From positions 1-42,043 of the forward strand of contig NZ_JABKAV010000029.1 of the NCBI RefSeq assembly GCF_013377905.1: 42,043 bases of DNA. Reading direction: 5' to 3'. The translations under genes and the position numbers were made by a program. Shown piece after piece: positions 23,634-32,072 of this stretch (positions are counted from its first letter, which is position 1; each line of letters begins with the position of its first letter). The notes beneath the pieces are model-generated. The model ran no database searches. It was not told the DNA's origin and saw nothing but the letters and a program-made list of their open reading frames with translations. The stretch is from Hymenobacter terrestris (lineage in GTDB: Bacteria > Bacteroidota > Bacteroidia > Cytophagales > Hymenobacteraceae).

Positions 23634-24377
23634 TTAGCGGGTAAGAATTTCGGCTACCAATGCCTGATAGTCGGCGGCCCCGGCACTTTGCGGAGCATAA
23701 GAGAAAATGTCTTTGCCCAGGTGGGGTGCCTCCCCTAAAGCAATGCTCTCCCGGATAACGGTGTTAAGCACCAAGTCCGGGTATTGCGCCCGGAGTTGTT
23801 CGGCCGTATCTCGCCGCAGCACCTTACGCTTGTCGTGCCGGGTAAAGAATATGCCTCCTACTGCCATGCTCGGATTAAGCCGGCGCTGAACCCGGCTCAC
23901 CAGCTCCAGGACTTTTTCTAGCCCGTCGGTGGCATACAGTTGTGCCTCCAAGGGAATGTAGAGTTGCTGGGCACAGGCATAGGCATTTATGGTGACCAGG
24001 CCGAGCGCTGGTGGGCAGTCGAGCAGGATAAAGTCGCAACGCTCACGCAAGGGTTCCAGCAGGTCTTTGAGCAGGAATTCCCGGTCCAGCTCATCTCCCT
24101 TCACCTTCTCAAAGCCGGATAAGGCCGGCGACCCGGCGACCAGCGCCAGATTCTTGTCCAGTGAATAGGCCTTGAGCGGGTACTCTCCCAGTAAGGCGCC
24201 ATAAACGGTTTGCTCCGCATCGCTCAGGCCCAGGCCTTTTGTCAGGTTAGCCTGGGGGTCCAGATCCACCAGTAGCACCCGGTGGCCAGCCCGGGCTAAG
24301 CCAGCCCCAATGTTAGCGGTAGAAGTGGTTTTGCCAACCCCGCCCTTTTGGTTTGTAAACGCCAGAATCTTGCTCAT
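23634..24377 (-). CDS. parA: ParA partition ATPase (type Ib)
   Basis: A 247-residue P-loop ATPase that distributes plasmid copies by binding the nucleoid and ParB-centromere complexes. The deviant Walker A motif is KGGVGKTT (residues 11-18), Walker A' is VLLVDLDPQANLTKGLGL, and Walker B is DFILLDCPPALG. The C-terminal part VGGIFFTRHDKRKVLRRDTAEQLR is typical. No N-terminal DNA-binding domain is present, so it is the short type Ib form that relies on a small ParB for repression. It begins ATG 24377, right downstream of seven 9-bp repeats that are the likely operator and centromere. Confidence 0.93.
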   Translation of the reverse strand: MSKILAFTNQKGGVGKTTSTANIGAGLARAGHRVLLVDLDPQANLTKGLGLSDAEQTVYGALLGEYPLKAYSLDKNLALVAGSPALSGFEKVKGDELDREFLLKDLLEPLRERCDFILLDCPPALGLVTINAYACAQQLYIPLEAQLYATDGLEKVLELVSRVQRRLNPSMAVGGIFFTRHDKRKVLRRDTAEQLRAQYPDLVLNTVIRESIALGEAPHLGKDIFSYAPQSAGAADYQALVAEILTR

Positions 24378-24397
24378 GGAGCTAAAGTATGCATAAA

Positions 24398-24460
24398 AGT
24401 ATTACCCGTGTTACTTATCGTGTCGATGTTACAAATATTACTAATGTTACCAGTATTACT
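24398..24460 (+). repeat. 9-bp partition repeats, block before parA
   Basis: Seven units of exactly 9 bp: GTATTACCC, GTGTTACTT, ATCGTGTCG (degenerate), ATGTTACAA, ATATTACTA, ATGTTACCA, GTATTACTG. They start 20 bp upstream of the parA ATG. This is the best centromere/operator candidate for the RHH ParB. Confidence 0.85.
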
Positions 24461-24548
24461 GCTATGGAGTTGCTTGAGAACAGGGTTAAAGCAGGTTGAA
24501 ATCGTTACTTTTGGTTGCTACCCGTGCAGCCTGCTTGGCCAGTTTCTC

Positions 24549-24851
24549 ATGACCCCATCCACCCAAGATGCTTACCAAGCCCTCCGGGACTACCTGAACG
24601 GGCTCCTGAATCCATCGCTGGCTGACCAGGCGCTGGCCGACGTACCAGCAGCCCTGCGTTCCAGCCTGGAGGCCTTCATGACGGGTAAAACCGAATACCA
24701 GGACGAGACCGGTCGGCGCATGATTTACGCGGCCGACCTGGCGGCGTGGGCGGCGGACTTAATCTACGGTACGGGCCTGACCGCACCCTTGCCCCTGGCC
24801 ACCGTGGACGTGGCCGCGCTGCGGGCCGCCACGCTCCGGCAGGCGGCATGA
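24549..24851 (+). CDS. Small protein preceding Fic, possible antitoxin or partner
   Basis: A 100-residue acidic, largely helical protein, starting at ATG 24549 (MTPSTQDAYQALRDYLNGLL). Its stop overlaps the start of the Fic gene (ATGA), so they are translationally coupled. Position and size suggest a regulator of the Fic enzyme. It does not show a convincing [S/T]xxxE[G/N] inhibitory motif, and the Fic protein carries one itself, so a VbhA-type antitoxin role is unproven. It includes EYQDETGRRMIYAADLAAW and LATVDVAALRAATLRQ. No family recognised. Confidence 0.7.
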   Translation: MTPSTQDAYQALRDYLNGLLNPSLADQALADVPAALRSSLEAFMTGKTEYQDETGRRMIYAADLAAWAADLIYGTGLTAPLPLATVDVAALRAATLRQAA

Positions 24852-25639
24852 GCTGGGAGGAGATTGAGCGGCTGACCCAGCAGGTGCAGCAGCTACCGGC
24901 CGACCGGCAGCAGACCAGCCAGCAGTTAAGCCACGTCATGGTCTCGGCGCACTCGACCATGATTGAGGGATCCCGCGTGACGGTGCTCGAAGCATTTGAC
25001 TTTCTGCTCGGGGCAGCCCCCACCCTGGGCCCAGGCAAGCCGCTGGCGGGCTACGACATGCTGGGCGACCACGCCCGGGCCCTGGACCTGGCGTTGCAGC
25101 GCGCAGATGCGCGGCAGCTTCCCGGTCCGGCTTTATTGCGCGAGCTGGCGGCGGCCGTGATGAAATCTACTGGCCGGCCCACCAACACGGCCCTGGGCAC
25201 TGTAGACCCCACCCAAGGCGACCTGCGCCGGGGCAACGTGTTCATCGTTGGAGCCAGCTCCTTCCCCAGCGCCCAGAAGGTGCCCGCCCTGGTGGCCGCG
25301 CTCACCGGCGAGCTACGGGAGCGGATGCCAGCGGCCACAACGCTGCGCGAGCAGCTGGAACTGTCCTTTGAGGCCCACCAGCGCTTAGTCAGCATTCATC
25401 CCTTCAACGATGGCAACGGGCGCACGTCACGGTTACTCATGAACTACGTGCAGCGCTACCATGACCAACCGCTGACCATCGTGTTCCGCGAGGACCGGCA
25501 GGCATACTTTGCGGCGTTGGAAGAAAGCCGCACCGCGGAGGACATCACGCTTTTCTTTGATTTCATGCGGAGCCAACACGGCAAGTCATTGATCTATCAA
25601 CTATCGGCAACTTCACCTCCAACACCACAACAGAGCTAA
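24848..25639 (+). CDS. Fic-domain AMP-transferase (class II)
   Basis: A 263-residue enzyme that transfers AMP from ATP to protein hydroxyls. Start at ATG 24848, overlapping the previous stop; a longer frame from 24746 runs over that gene. The full active motif HPFNDGNGRTSR (H184 to R195) is intact, so it should be active. An N-terminal inhibitory helix holds S36-T-M-I-E40-G41, fitting [S/T]xxxE[G/N] and marking class II Fic proteins, which block their own ATP site. It lies between the parA control region and two further blocks of 9-bp partition repeats. Possible roles are plasmid-borne toxin, stress response or phage defence. Confidence 0.92.
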   Translation: MSWEEIERLTQQVQQLPADRQQTSQQLSHVMVSAHSTMIEGSRVTVLEAFDFLLGAAPTLGPGKPLAGYDMLGDHARALDLALQRADARQLPGPALLRELAAAVMKSTGRPTNTALGTVDPTQGDLRRGNVFIVGASSFPSAQKVPALVAALTGELRERMPAATTLREQLELSFEAHQRLVSIHPFNDGNGRTSRLLMNYVQRYHDQPLTIVFREDRQAYFAALEESRTAEDITLFFDFMRSQHGKSLIYQLSATSPPTPQQS

Positions 25640-25643
25640 TATC

Positions 25644-25715
25644 ATACTACTCGTATTACCTGTATTATCTGTATTATCTGTATTATCTGTGTTACCTATA
25701 TTACTGATATTACTG
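25644..25715 (+). repeat. 9-bp partition repeats, block after fic
   Basis: Eight units of exactly 9 bp: ATACTACTC, GTATTACCT, three times GTATTATCT, GTGTTACCT, ATATTACTG, ATATTACTG. It begins 5 bp after the Fic stop codon and has the same consensus and orientation as the block before parA. Confidence 0.85.
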
Positions 25716-25947
25716 GATTTTCTATAATTTACATACTTTTCTTAATCTCATTCCTTTACTTACTCTACATACTTTCATTACTCTCCATATCTTCTATTTT
25801 CGCTATTGTTTTTCAGTCACACAGTACTTTTATACTTAATAGTTAAGTATCTATCGAGCGAATAGAGCAACTCACTCAGAAGTACATCAGCTAGTAGCCC
25901 CGTAATTTCACCGTTGCTAGTGGATAGAAATACTTGCAGCAGAGGCC
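25716..25947. other. AT-rich spacer between two repeat blocks
   Basis: About 230 bp of AT-rich DNA without a gene, between the third and fourth block of 9-bp repeats. It contains runs such as TTTTCTATAATTTACATAC. It may be part of an extended centromere. Confidence 0.4.
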
Positions 25948-26001
25948 ATACTATCAGTATTACACGTATTATCAATATTACTAGTGTTACCGGTGTTACT
26001 T
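25948..26001 (+). repeat. 9-bp partition repeats, fourth block
   Basis: Six units of exactly 9 bp: ATACTATCA, GTATTACAC, GTATTATCA, ATATTACTA, GTGTTACCG, GTGTTACTT. It is in the same orientation as the other blocks, with no gene nearby on its left. Confidence 0.85.
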
Positions 26002-26181
26002 ACTATTAGACTGCATAGGGTACATTCTTTCACGGCTGGAGTCTACTGTACTGCCCTATAGGCACTAGTCGGTGCTATGCTCCCATCGGTAATTGGTGTT
26101 CTTACCCTTGCCCTGCCTCTGGCGGAGTCAGCCCCGAATTCCGCTATCTTACGGCTTCCTTACCCCTGAGCTGCTTCTACC

Positions 26182-26940
26182 TTGACGTACCCCGACTTCG
26201 CGGCCCGCTGGCGCCACTCCGGCGGCGCCGAGCGCGCCAACTACGGCCTGTTCCTGCAAGACCTCTGCGACCTGCTGGGCGTACCCCGGCCCGACCCCAC
26301 CACCGACCAGCCTGCCCATGACCAGTACGTGCTGGAGCGCGCCGTCACTTTCAACGACGGGGCCAAGAAGAGCACCGGTCGCATCGACCTGTACAAGCGC
26401 GGCTGCTTTATCCTGGAAACCAAACAGGGTACCGACTCGGCCGACGCCCTACAGAAGGCCCAGCAGGCCGACCGCGCCGAACTGGGCCTGGCCGCCGAGA
26501 AGCGCCGCAAGGGCCACGCCCTACGCGGTTCCGTGAAGTGGGAGCAGATGATGCAGGCCGCCCGCCAGCAGGCCCTGGGCTACGTGCGCGCCCTGCCGCC
26601 CGACGAGCCCCGGCCCCTGTTTGTGCTGGTGGTGGACGTAGGCTACTGCATCGACGTGTACTCGAACTTCGCCGGCGTCGGCGACTCGTTTGTGCCCTTC
26701 CCCGACCAGTCCCGGTTCCGGCTGCCGCTTTCTGCCTTAGCCGACGAGGCCACCCGGCAGATGCTGCGCCAAGTATGGCAGGAGCCCCGGGAACTAGACC
26801 CCAGTCGCCGCGCCGCCCGCGTCACGCGGGAGCTGGCCGGCTACCTGGCCGGCGTGTCGGCCCAATTGGAGCGGGCCGGGCACGCGCCAGAGGTGGTGGC
26901 CCAGTTCCTGATGCGCTGCCTGTTCACGATGTTCTCCGAG
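26182..26940 (+). CDS. MmeI-like restriction-modification enzyme, exon 1 (nuclease part)
   Basis: The first 253 residues of a fused type IIL (MmeI-like) restriction endonuclease-methyltransferase. A TTG start at 26182 gives M-T-Y-P-D-F-A-A-R-W-R, the usual beginning of this family. The PD-(D/E)xK nuclease motif is D69...E79-x-K81 (GRIDLYKRGCFILETKQG). The helical linker ends FLMRCLFTMFSE, where relatives continue with D-V-G-L-(I/L)-P. Here the frame is broken after GAG 26940 by a group II intron starting GTGCG; without splicing translation stops at 27007-27009. The rest of the protein resumes at 29344 in the same frame. The spliced protein would be 1136 residues. Confidence 0.9.
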
Positions 26941-27514
26941 GTGCGATTCGTTCATCCTAAATGGAGCCACAAGCCCAGGGACGGATGGCAACGAGTAATG
27001 CCATTTTAATGGTATTACTCGCTGACAACTGATTAATCGTGAGGGTGTAAGTCCCTCTCCCTAAATGCAAGGGTAACAGCATCACCCCTACGGTAGCGAC
27101 TAGCCATCAATCCGTAAAGCGGGGCGAAAAGGCGGTAATGGAAACCCTGATTCCAAATCCCGTCGAGCAGGAGTCTATGGATAGCGAAAGCGAAGGTACG
27201 CGTGAACTGTCGTCAACATTGAGTAGCCAACGCAGGGTATTAGGCTATGCCAAAAGGCACGGATTAGGGGCTGGCGGTTTCAGTACGACCAGTATGCATT
27301 CCCGATAAACCCGGCAGACAGTACCATCCTACGGACTCGACCAACGATTAATCGGAACGAAGTAACCCCTTGGTGGCTCTCCGTCTACCGCCGGAGCAGG
27401 TGCTAACCGCATGCAGTCAAGGGGCAAGATTGCCTAAGAAGCAAATGCCCGACGTAATGGTCGGGATAAGCTGACGTAGGCACGATAGATTGAACTGAAT
27501 AGGTACAAGTAGCA

Positions 27515-29248
27515 GTGAATATGTCTAACGCACGTTGCGAACCAACGATGATGGAATGGAGCGAACTGCCCTGGCGCAAGCTGGAGCAAACCGTCTTTAA
27601 GCTGCAAAAGCGCATATTCAAAGCCTCGCAACGCGGTGATGGGAGGACAGTACACAAACTCCAAAAAACACTAATGAGGTCTTGGTCGGGCAAATGCCTG
27701 GCCGTTCGGCGGGTAACACAGGATAACCAAGGGAAAAAGACGGCGGGCGTTGACGGCGTTAAGTCGCTGCGTCCGGTCGAACGCTTTACCTTGATTGACC
27801 AATTGGCACCTACAGACAAAGCAAAACCTACTCGTCGGGTCTGGATTCCCAAACCCGGCACGGAGGAAAAACGACCATTGGGGATTCCCACGATGCATGA
27901 CCGAGCCGTTCAGGCCCTGGTTAAACAAGTGTTGGAGCCAGAATGGGAAGCCAAGTTTGAACCGAACAGCTACGGTTTCCGACCAGGACGCTCAGCTCAT
28001 GACGCGATAGGAGCCATTTTTAGCAACGTTTGCCACAAGCCCAAATACGTGCTCGACGCAGACATTGCCAAATGCTTTGACCGCATCAACCACGAGGCAT
28101 TGTTGACTAAGTTGAACACGTTTCCAACGCTTCGACGGCAAATAAAAGCGTGGCTACAGGCGGGGGTACTAGACGGGCAATCGGTTTTTCCGACTCCCGA
28201 AGGCACCCCACAAGGAGGTGTTATTTCTCCGCTGTTAGCTAACGTCGCCCTGCACGGCATGGAAGAATGCATCCGGCAGGCCTTTCCGCCGAGGCGGCTG
28301 ACGATTCAGGGACAAAAAGTTCGTATCAACCCGCCGCACTTTGTTCGGTACGCGGACGACTTTGTTATCCTGCACGAACGACTGGATGTTATTCAACAGT
28401 GTCAACAACGCATTGCACAATGGTTGGAACCCATGGGCTTAGCCTTGAAGCCAAGCAAGACGCGCATCGTACACACCCTGCTGGCCCACGAAGGACCGGC
28501 AGGCTTCGACTTTCTGGGATTCACAGTTCGACAATTTCCAACGGGGAAGAGTCAGGCTGCGAAAAACCCGAAAGGCGTTTCGCTTGGCTGCAAAACGTTC
28601 ATTAGACCTTCGCGGGAAGCTATCAGCCGGCACCAGAAGAAGCTGAAAACCATCGTAACAGCGCACCGGGCACTCCCGCAACGGAAGCTCATCAATGCGC
28701 TAAACCCGGTTGTAAGGGGATGGACCAACTACTTCTCAGCCGTCGCTAGCAAGCAATGCTTCTCGCATTTAGGCCACTGGCTGTACGAAAATCTCCAAAA
28801 CTGGGCACGGCACCGCCACCCTCACCAAGGCCGCCGCTGGGTATCCTTCCGATACTGGCTGGTCGGAGAAGGCAAGGGCTGGCAATTCGCTACCAGAAAT
28901 GGAGAAGAGGACCGACGCTTGCAACGACACTCGGAAACGCCGATTAGGCGACACGTAAAAGTACAGGCGCAGCGTAGTCCGTACGATGGCGATTGGGTGT
29001 ATTGGGGTACGCGCATGGGGCGACACCCGGAAGTCAAATATAGAGTCGCGGCTCTACTAAAAAGACAGAAAGGAAAATGTCCTCACTGCCGACTGTTCTT
29101 CACGCACGGGGATAAGCTGGAAGTAGACCATAAACTTGCCCGCCGATACGGAGGGCGAGATAATCTGGCAAACCTTCAGCTTCTTCATCGGCACTGCCAT
29201 AAAACCAAAACGGTCCGAGAGGACCGGAAAGGAGGCGAGGTGTGTTAG
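27515..29248 (+). CDS. ltrA: Group II intron reverse transcriptase/maturase (LtrA-like)
   Basis: A 577-residue intron-encoded protein that helps splice the RNA and copies it into new DNA sites. RT core: KKTAGVDGVKSLRP, RVWIPKPGTEEKRPLGIPTM, NSYGFRPGRSAHDAI, DADIAKCFDRINH, GTPQGGVISPLLANV and the catalytic Y279-A-D281-D282. The maturase X region includes LNPVVRGWTNYFSAV. The C-terminal HNH endonuclease has a zinc pair C522-x2-C525 (CPHC) with LEVDHKLARRYGGRDNLANLQLLHRHCHKTK. All domains are intact, so it looks mobile. The start may be ATG 27515 or 27521. Its end is 20 bp before domain V. Confidence 0.95.
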   Translation: MNMSNARCEPTMMEWSELPWRKLEQTVFKLQKRIFKASQRGDGRTVHKLQKTLMRSWSGKCLAVRRVTQDNQGKKTAGVDGVKSLRPVERFTLIDQLAPTDKAKPTRRVWIPKPGTEEKRPLGIPTMHDRAVQALVKQVLEPEWEAKFEPNSYGFRPGRSAHDAIGAIFSNVCHKPKYVLDADIAKCFDRINHEALLTKLNTFPTLRRQIKAWLQAGVLDGQSVFPTPEGTPQGGVISPLLANVALHGMEECIRQAFPPRRLTIQGQKVRINPPHFVRYADDFVILHERLDVIQQCQQRIAQWLEPMGLALKPSKTRIVHTLLAHEGPAGFDFLGFTVRQFPTGKSQAAKNPKGVSLGCKTFIRPSREAISRHQKKLKTIVTAHRALPQRKLINALNPVVRGWTNYFSAVASKQCFSHLGHWLYENLQNWARHRHPHQGRRWVSFRYWLVGEGKGWQFATRNGEEDRRLQRHSETPIRRHVKVQAQRSPYDGDWVYWGTRMGRHPEVKYRVAALLKRQKGKCPHCRLFFTHGDKLEVDHKLARRYGGRDNLANLQLLHRHCHKTKTVREDRKGGEVC

Positions 29249-29267
29249 TCAATCATCAATCTGTTGA

Positions 29268-29343
29268 GGAGCCGTGTGAAGCGAAAGTTTCAAGCACGGT
29301 TTTGAAGACCAGTCGGTGGGGCGACCTGCCGGCTGAGTTTAAT
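29268..29343 (+). ncRNA. Group II intron domains V and VI
   Basis: Domain V is GAGCCGTGTGAAGCGAAAG followed by TTTCAAGCACGGTTT: stem GAGCCGUG/CACGGUUU, GAAA tetraloop and the AGC-type catalytic triad region. Domain VI (29302-29340) ends CTGAGTTTAAT, with the likely branch-point A eight bases from the end. Confidence 0.88.
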
Positions 29344-31995
29344 GACGTAGGGCTCATCCCCAAGGCCAGCTTCACGGGCATGTTGCGCACTTACTCCACG
29401 CCCGAACTGCGCGAGTTTCTGCCCGATGCCTTGCGCGGCCTCTGGCTCACCATGGACACCGGCGGCTTCTCGCCCGACCTGAAGGCCCGCCTGCGCCGCT
29501 TCAACGGCAAGCTCTTCCACGACGCCACGGCCTTGCCCCTCACCGCCGACCAGATGGCCCTGCTACTCAAAGCCGCCGAAGCCGACTGGACCGAGGTGGA
29601 GCCCGCCATCTTCGGCACGCTGCTCGAACGCGCCCTCGACCCCAAGGAGCGCCACAGCCTGGGTGCCCACTACACCCCGCGCCGCTACGTGGAGCGCCTC
29701 GTGCTGCCCACCGTGCTCGAGCCCCTGCGCCGCGAATGGACCGCCGCCCAGGCCGCCAGCGCCCGCCGCCTCGACGAAAACCAGCCCAAAGAAGCCCGCC
29801 AGGAGCTGGTGCGCTTCCTCACCCGCCTCACTTCGCTGCGCATTCTGGACCCGGCCTGCGGCTCCGGCAACTTCCTCTACGTGACGCTAGAGCACCTCAA
29901 GCGCCTGGAAGGGGAGGTGCTGGCCGCCATCAACAGTTTCGGCCAGACCGGCCTGCTCGACCTCGGCGGGGGCACCACCGTGAGCCCGCGCCAGCTGCTG
30001 GGCCTGGAACTAAACCCGCGTGCGGCCGCCATTGCCGACGTGGTGCTGCGCATCGGCTACCTGCAATGGCACCTGCGCACCCACGGCATCACCCAGCTGG
30101 CCGAGCCCCTGCTGGATGAATACCAGAATATCCGCCAGCAGGATGCCGCCCTGCGCCACGACGCGCCCACGCCCCGCCTCGATGCTCACGGCCAGCCCGT
30201 GCCCGACGAAACCGCCCGCACGCCTGTGCTGGATTACCCCAACCCCCGGCCCGCCGAGTGGCCCGAAGCCGATTTCATCGTGGGCAACCCGCCGTTTGTG
30301 GGGAATAAGCGCATGTATGAATTGCTTGGTGAAGGTTATTCCGATGCGCTACGCAAAGCATACAAAGGCCGTGTTCCAGAATCAGCTGACTTAGTAATGT
30401 ATTGGTGGGATAATGCTGCTGAGGCTCTGAGAAGCGGTAAGACGGAACAGTTCGGATTTATCACGACCAATTCTCTCACTCAGATTTTTAATCGACGAGT
30501 AATGGAAAGGCACATGGAGGCTAATGAAAATTCTGTGTCTCTAATCTTCGCCATTCCCAACCATCCGTGGGTTGATGCTAGCGAAGGTGCTGCCGTTCGT
30601 GTAGCAATGACCGTAGCTCAATTGGGTAAAGTACCCGGCACACTTGCAACTGTGGTAAGTGAAGAAACAGTTGATGGTGAAGAAGCACATGATGTAAAGC
30701 TTGTTGAAGCATTTGGTGAGATTAATTCTGACCTTTCAACTGGTGCAGATTTAACAAGCGCCAATGCACTAAAATCCAATGCAGGCATAAGCAGCAGAGG
30801 TGTTATTCCTGTTGGACAAGGTTTTGTTATTAGCCAGGAAGATGCTTCGCAAATGGGGCTTGGGAGCATTGCTGGCCTAGAAGATTATATCAAGCCTTTC
30901 CGAAATGGGAAAGACATTACAGGTAGCTCCCGCGGGTTTATGATTATTGATTTATTCGGCCTTAATGAGCAACAAGTAATTTCTCAATTCCCAACGGTCT
31001 ACCAACACATTTACACGACTGTCAAGCCACAGCGAGACGAAGTGCGTCGTGAAGCAACTAGGAATCGGTGGTGGATTTTTGCTGAAGCTCGTTCAACCTT
31101 TCGGCCTGCGTTACGTGACATCTCACGTTACATCGTAACTCCACAAGTAGCTAAACATCGGCTATTCAGCTTTTTGGGCAGTAATGTTTTGCCTGATGAT
31201 AAACTCATTGCTATTGCTGCTGATGACGCATATGTATTAGGTGTTCTTTCCAGTAATGCTCATGTTGTTTGGGCATTGGCAGCAGGTGGCAGAATGGGCG
31301 TTGGCAATGACCCAGTTTATGATAAAACCCGCTGCTTCGACCCATTCCCCTTCCCCGACGCTACGCCCGCGCAGCAGGCCCGCATCCGCGAGCTGGCCGA
31401 ACAGCTCGACGCCCACCGCAAGCGCCAGCAGGCCCAGCACCCCAGCCTCACCCTCACCGACCTCTACAACGTGGTGGAGAAGCTGCGCACCAATCAGACC
31501 CTCACCGCCAAAGACCAGACCGTGAACCACCAGGGCCTGGCCTCCGTGGTCCTCAGCCTGCACCAGCAATTGGACGCCACCGTGGCCGAAGCCTACGACT
31601 GGTCCACTACCTTGCCCGACGCCGAGATTCTAACGCGCCTAGTGCACCTCAACCACGAGCGCACGCGTGAAGAGAAACAGGGCCACGTCCGCTACCTGCG
31701 TCCTGCTTACCAGGCCCCTGGCGAACATCAGTCCGCTATGGAGTTGCCGACTGCTATTACAGCAGTTGCTGCTGTGACAACCGCAGCTGCCCAACCTTGG
31801 CCGGCTGAGCTGGCGCAACAGATGTTCGCCGTGCGCAGCATCGTGCAGCAGGCCGGCGGTGAGGCCCTGAGCAGCGCTCAGGTCGCGGCCCGGTTCCGGC
31901 GCATCAAGGCCGATAAGGTGAAGCCATTACTCGACACGCTGGCTATGATGTCGCTGGTTCGTCATTTGGAACCGGAGGACACCTTTGCAGCGTAA
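29344..31995 (+). CDS. MmeI-like restriction-modification enzyme, exon 2 (methyltransferase and target recognition)
   Basis: The remaining 883 residues of the enzyme, continuing D-V-G-L-I-P-K in the frame of exon 1; apparent starts further left lie in the intron. The N6-adenine methyltransferase motif I is DPACGSGNFLY (residue 422 of the spliced protein) and motif IV is NPPF (residue 568). Then comes a target-recognition region (codons from about 30300 to 31335), clearly AT-richer than its flanks, and a conserved YDKTRCFDPFPFP that opens the C-terminal helical part. In this family one chain cuts and methylates the same asymmetric site and needs no separate methylase. The gene ends 77 bp before the start chosen for dtcA. 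Confidence 0.92.
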   Translation, partial: DVGLIPKASFTGMLRTYSTPELREFLPDALRGLWLTMDTGGFSPDLKARLRRFNGKLFHDATALPLTADQMALLLKAAEADWTEVEPAIFGTLLERALDPKERHSLGAHYTPRRYVERLVLPTVLEPLRREWTAAQAASARRLDENQPKEARQELVRFLTRLTSLRILDPACGSGNFLYVTLEHLKRLEGEVLAAINSFGQTGLLDLGGGTTVSPRQLLGLELNPRAAAIADVVLRIGYLQWHLRTHGITQLAEPLLDEYQNIRQQDAALRHDAPTPRLDAHGQPVPDETARTPVLDYPNPRPAEWPEADFIVGNPPFVGNKRMYELLGEGYSDALRKAYKGRVPESADLVMYWWDNAAEALRSGKTEQFGFITTNSLTQIFNRRVMERHMEANENSVSLIFAIPNHPWVDASEGAAVRVAMTVAQLGKVPGTLATVVSEETVDGEEAHDVKLVEAFGEINSDLSTGADLTSANALKSNAGISSRGVIPVGQGFVISQEDASQMGLGSIAGLEDYIKPFRNGKDITGSSRGFMIIDLFGLNEQQVISQFPTVYQHIYTTVKPQRDEVRREATRNRWWIFAEARSTFRPALRDISRYIVTPQVAKHRLFSFLGSNVLPDDKLIAIAADDAYVLGVLSSNAHVVWALAAGGRMGVGNDPVYDKTRCFDPFPFPDATPAQQARIRELAEQLDAHRKRQQAQHPSLTLTDLYNVVEKLRTNQTLTAKDQTVNHQGLASVVLSLHQQLDATVAEAYDWSTTLPDAEILTRLVHLNHERTREEKQGHVRYLRPAYQAPGEHQSAMELPTAITAVAAVTTAAAQPWPAELAQQMFAVRSIVQQAGGEALSSAQVAARFRRIKADKVKPLLDTLAMMSLVRHLEPEDTFAA

Positions 31996-32012
31996 TTGTG
32001 GACGCATAATTA

Positions 32013-32021
32013 TATAGTTTG
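32013..32021 (+). promoter_or_regulatory. Possible -7 box for the Detocs operon
   Basis: TATAGTTTG, containing TAGTTTG, lies 52 bp before ATG 32073. It overlaps the TTG at 32019, which argues against that upstream start. No well spaced -33 box was found. Confidence 0.4.
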
Positions 32022-32072
32022 GATTTCCTACCAAGAGAAAACAGACGGTTGGAAGTTTTTAATGTTTACCGC

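Larger units (their letters stand above)
26941..29343 (+). mobile_element. Group II intron inserted in the MmeI-like gene
   Basis: A 2403-bp retroelement with clear ends. The 5' end is GTGCG (26941), matching the GUGYG rule, directly after exon codon GAG. The 3' end is AT (29342-29343), followed by GAC GTA GGG CTC, which restores the family sequence D-V-G-L-I-P. Domain V is at 29268-29301. The intron encodes an RT-maturase-HNH protein (27515-29248). It lies in sense orientation to the host gene, between codons, so precise splicing would restore the enzyme. The region 26941-27514 is the structured RNA (domains I to III/IV start). Confidence 0.93.

Noticed and set aside
25644..26001. Simple microsatellite
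   Set aside because: The same 9-bp consensus occurs in four separate blocks around a partition locus, in one orientation and with varied third positions, which argues for binding sites.
26941..27009. Continuation of exon 1 as VRFVHPKWSHKP... to a stop
   Set aside because: These codons are the intron 5' end (GTGCG...); family sequence continues only after the intron.
29203..29221. AAAACGGTCCGA inside the intron RT gene, identical to the core of the array repeat
   Set aside because: It encodes KTVRED in the HNH tail of the maturase, has no further match to the repeat and no partner nearby; treated as chance.
29242..29343. Translation start of the methyltransferase within the intron end
   Set aside because: This part is domain V/VI of the group II intron; exon continuity puts the coding restart at 29344.
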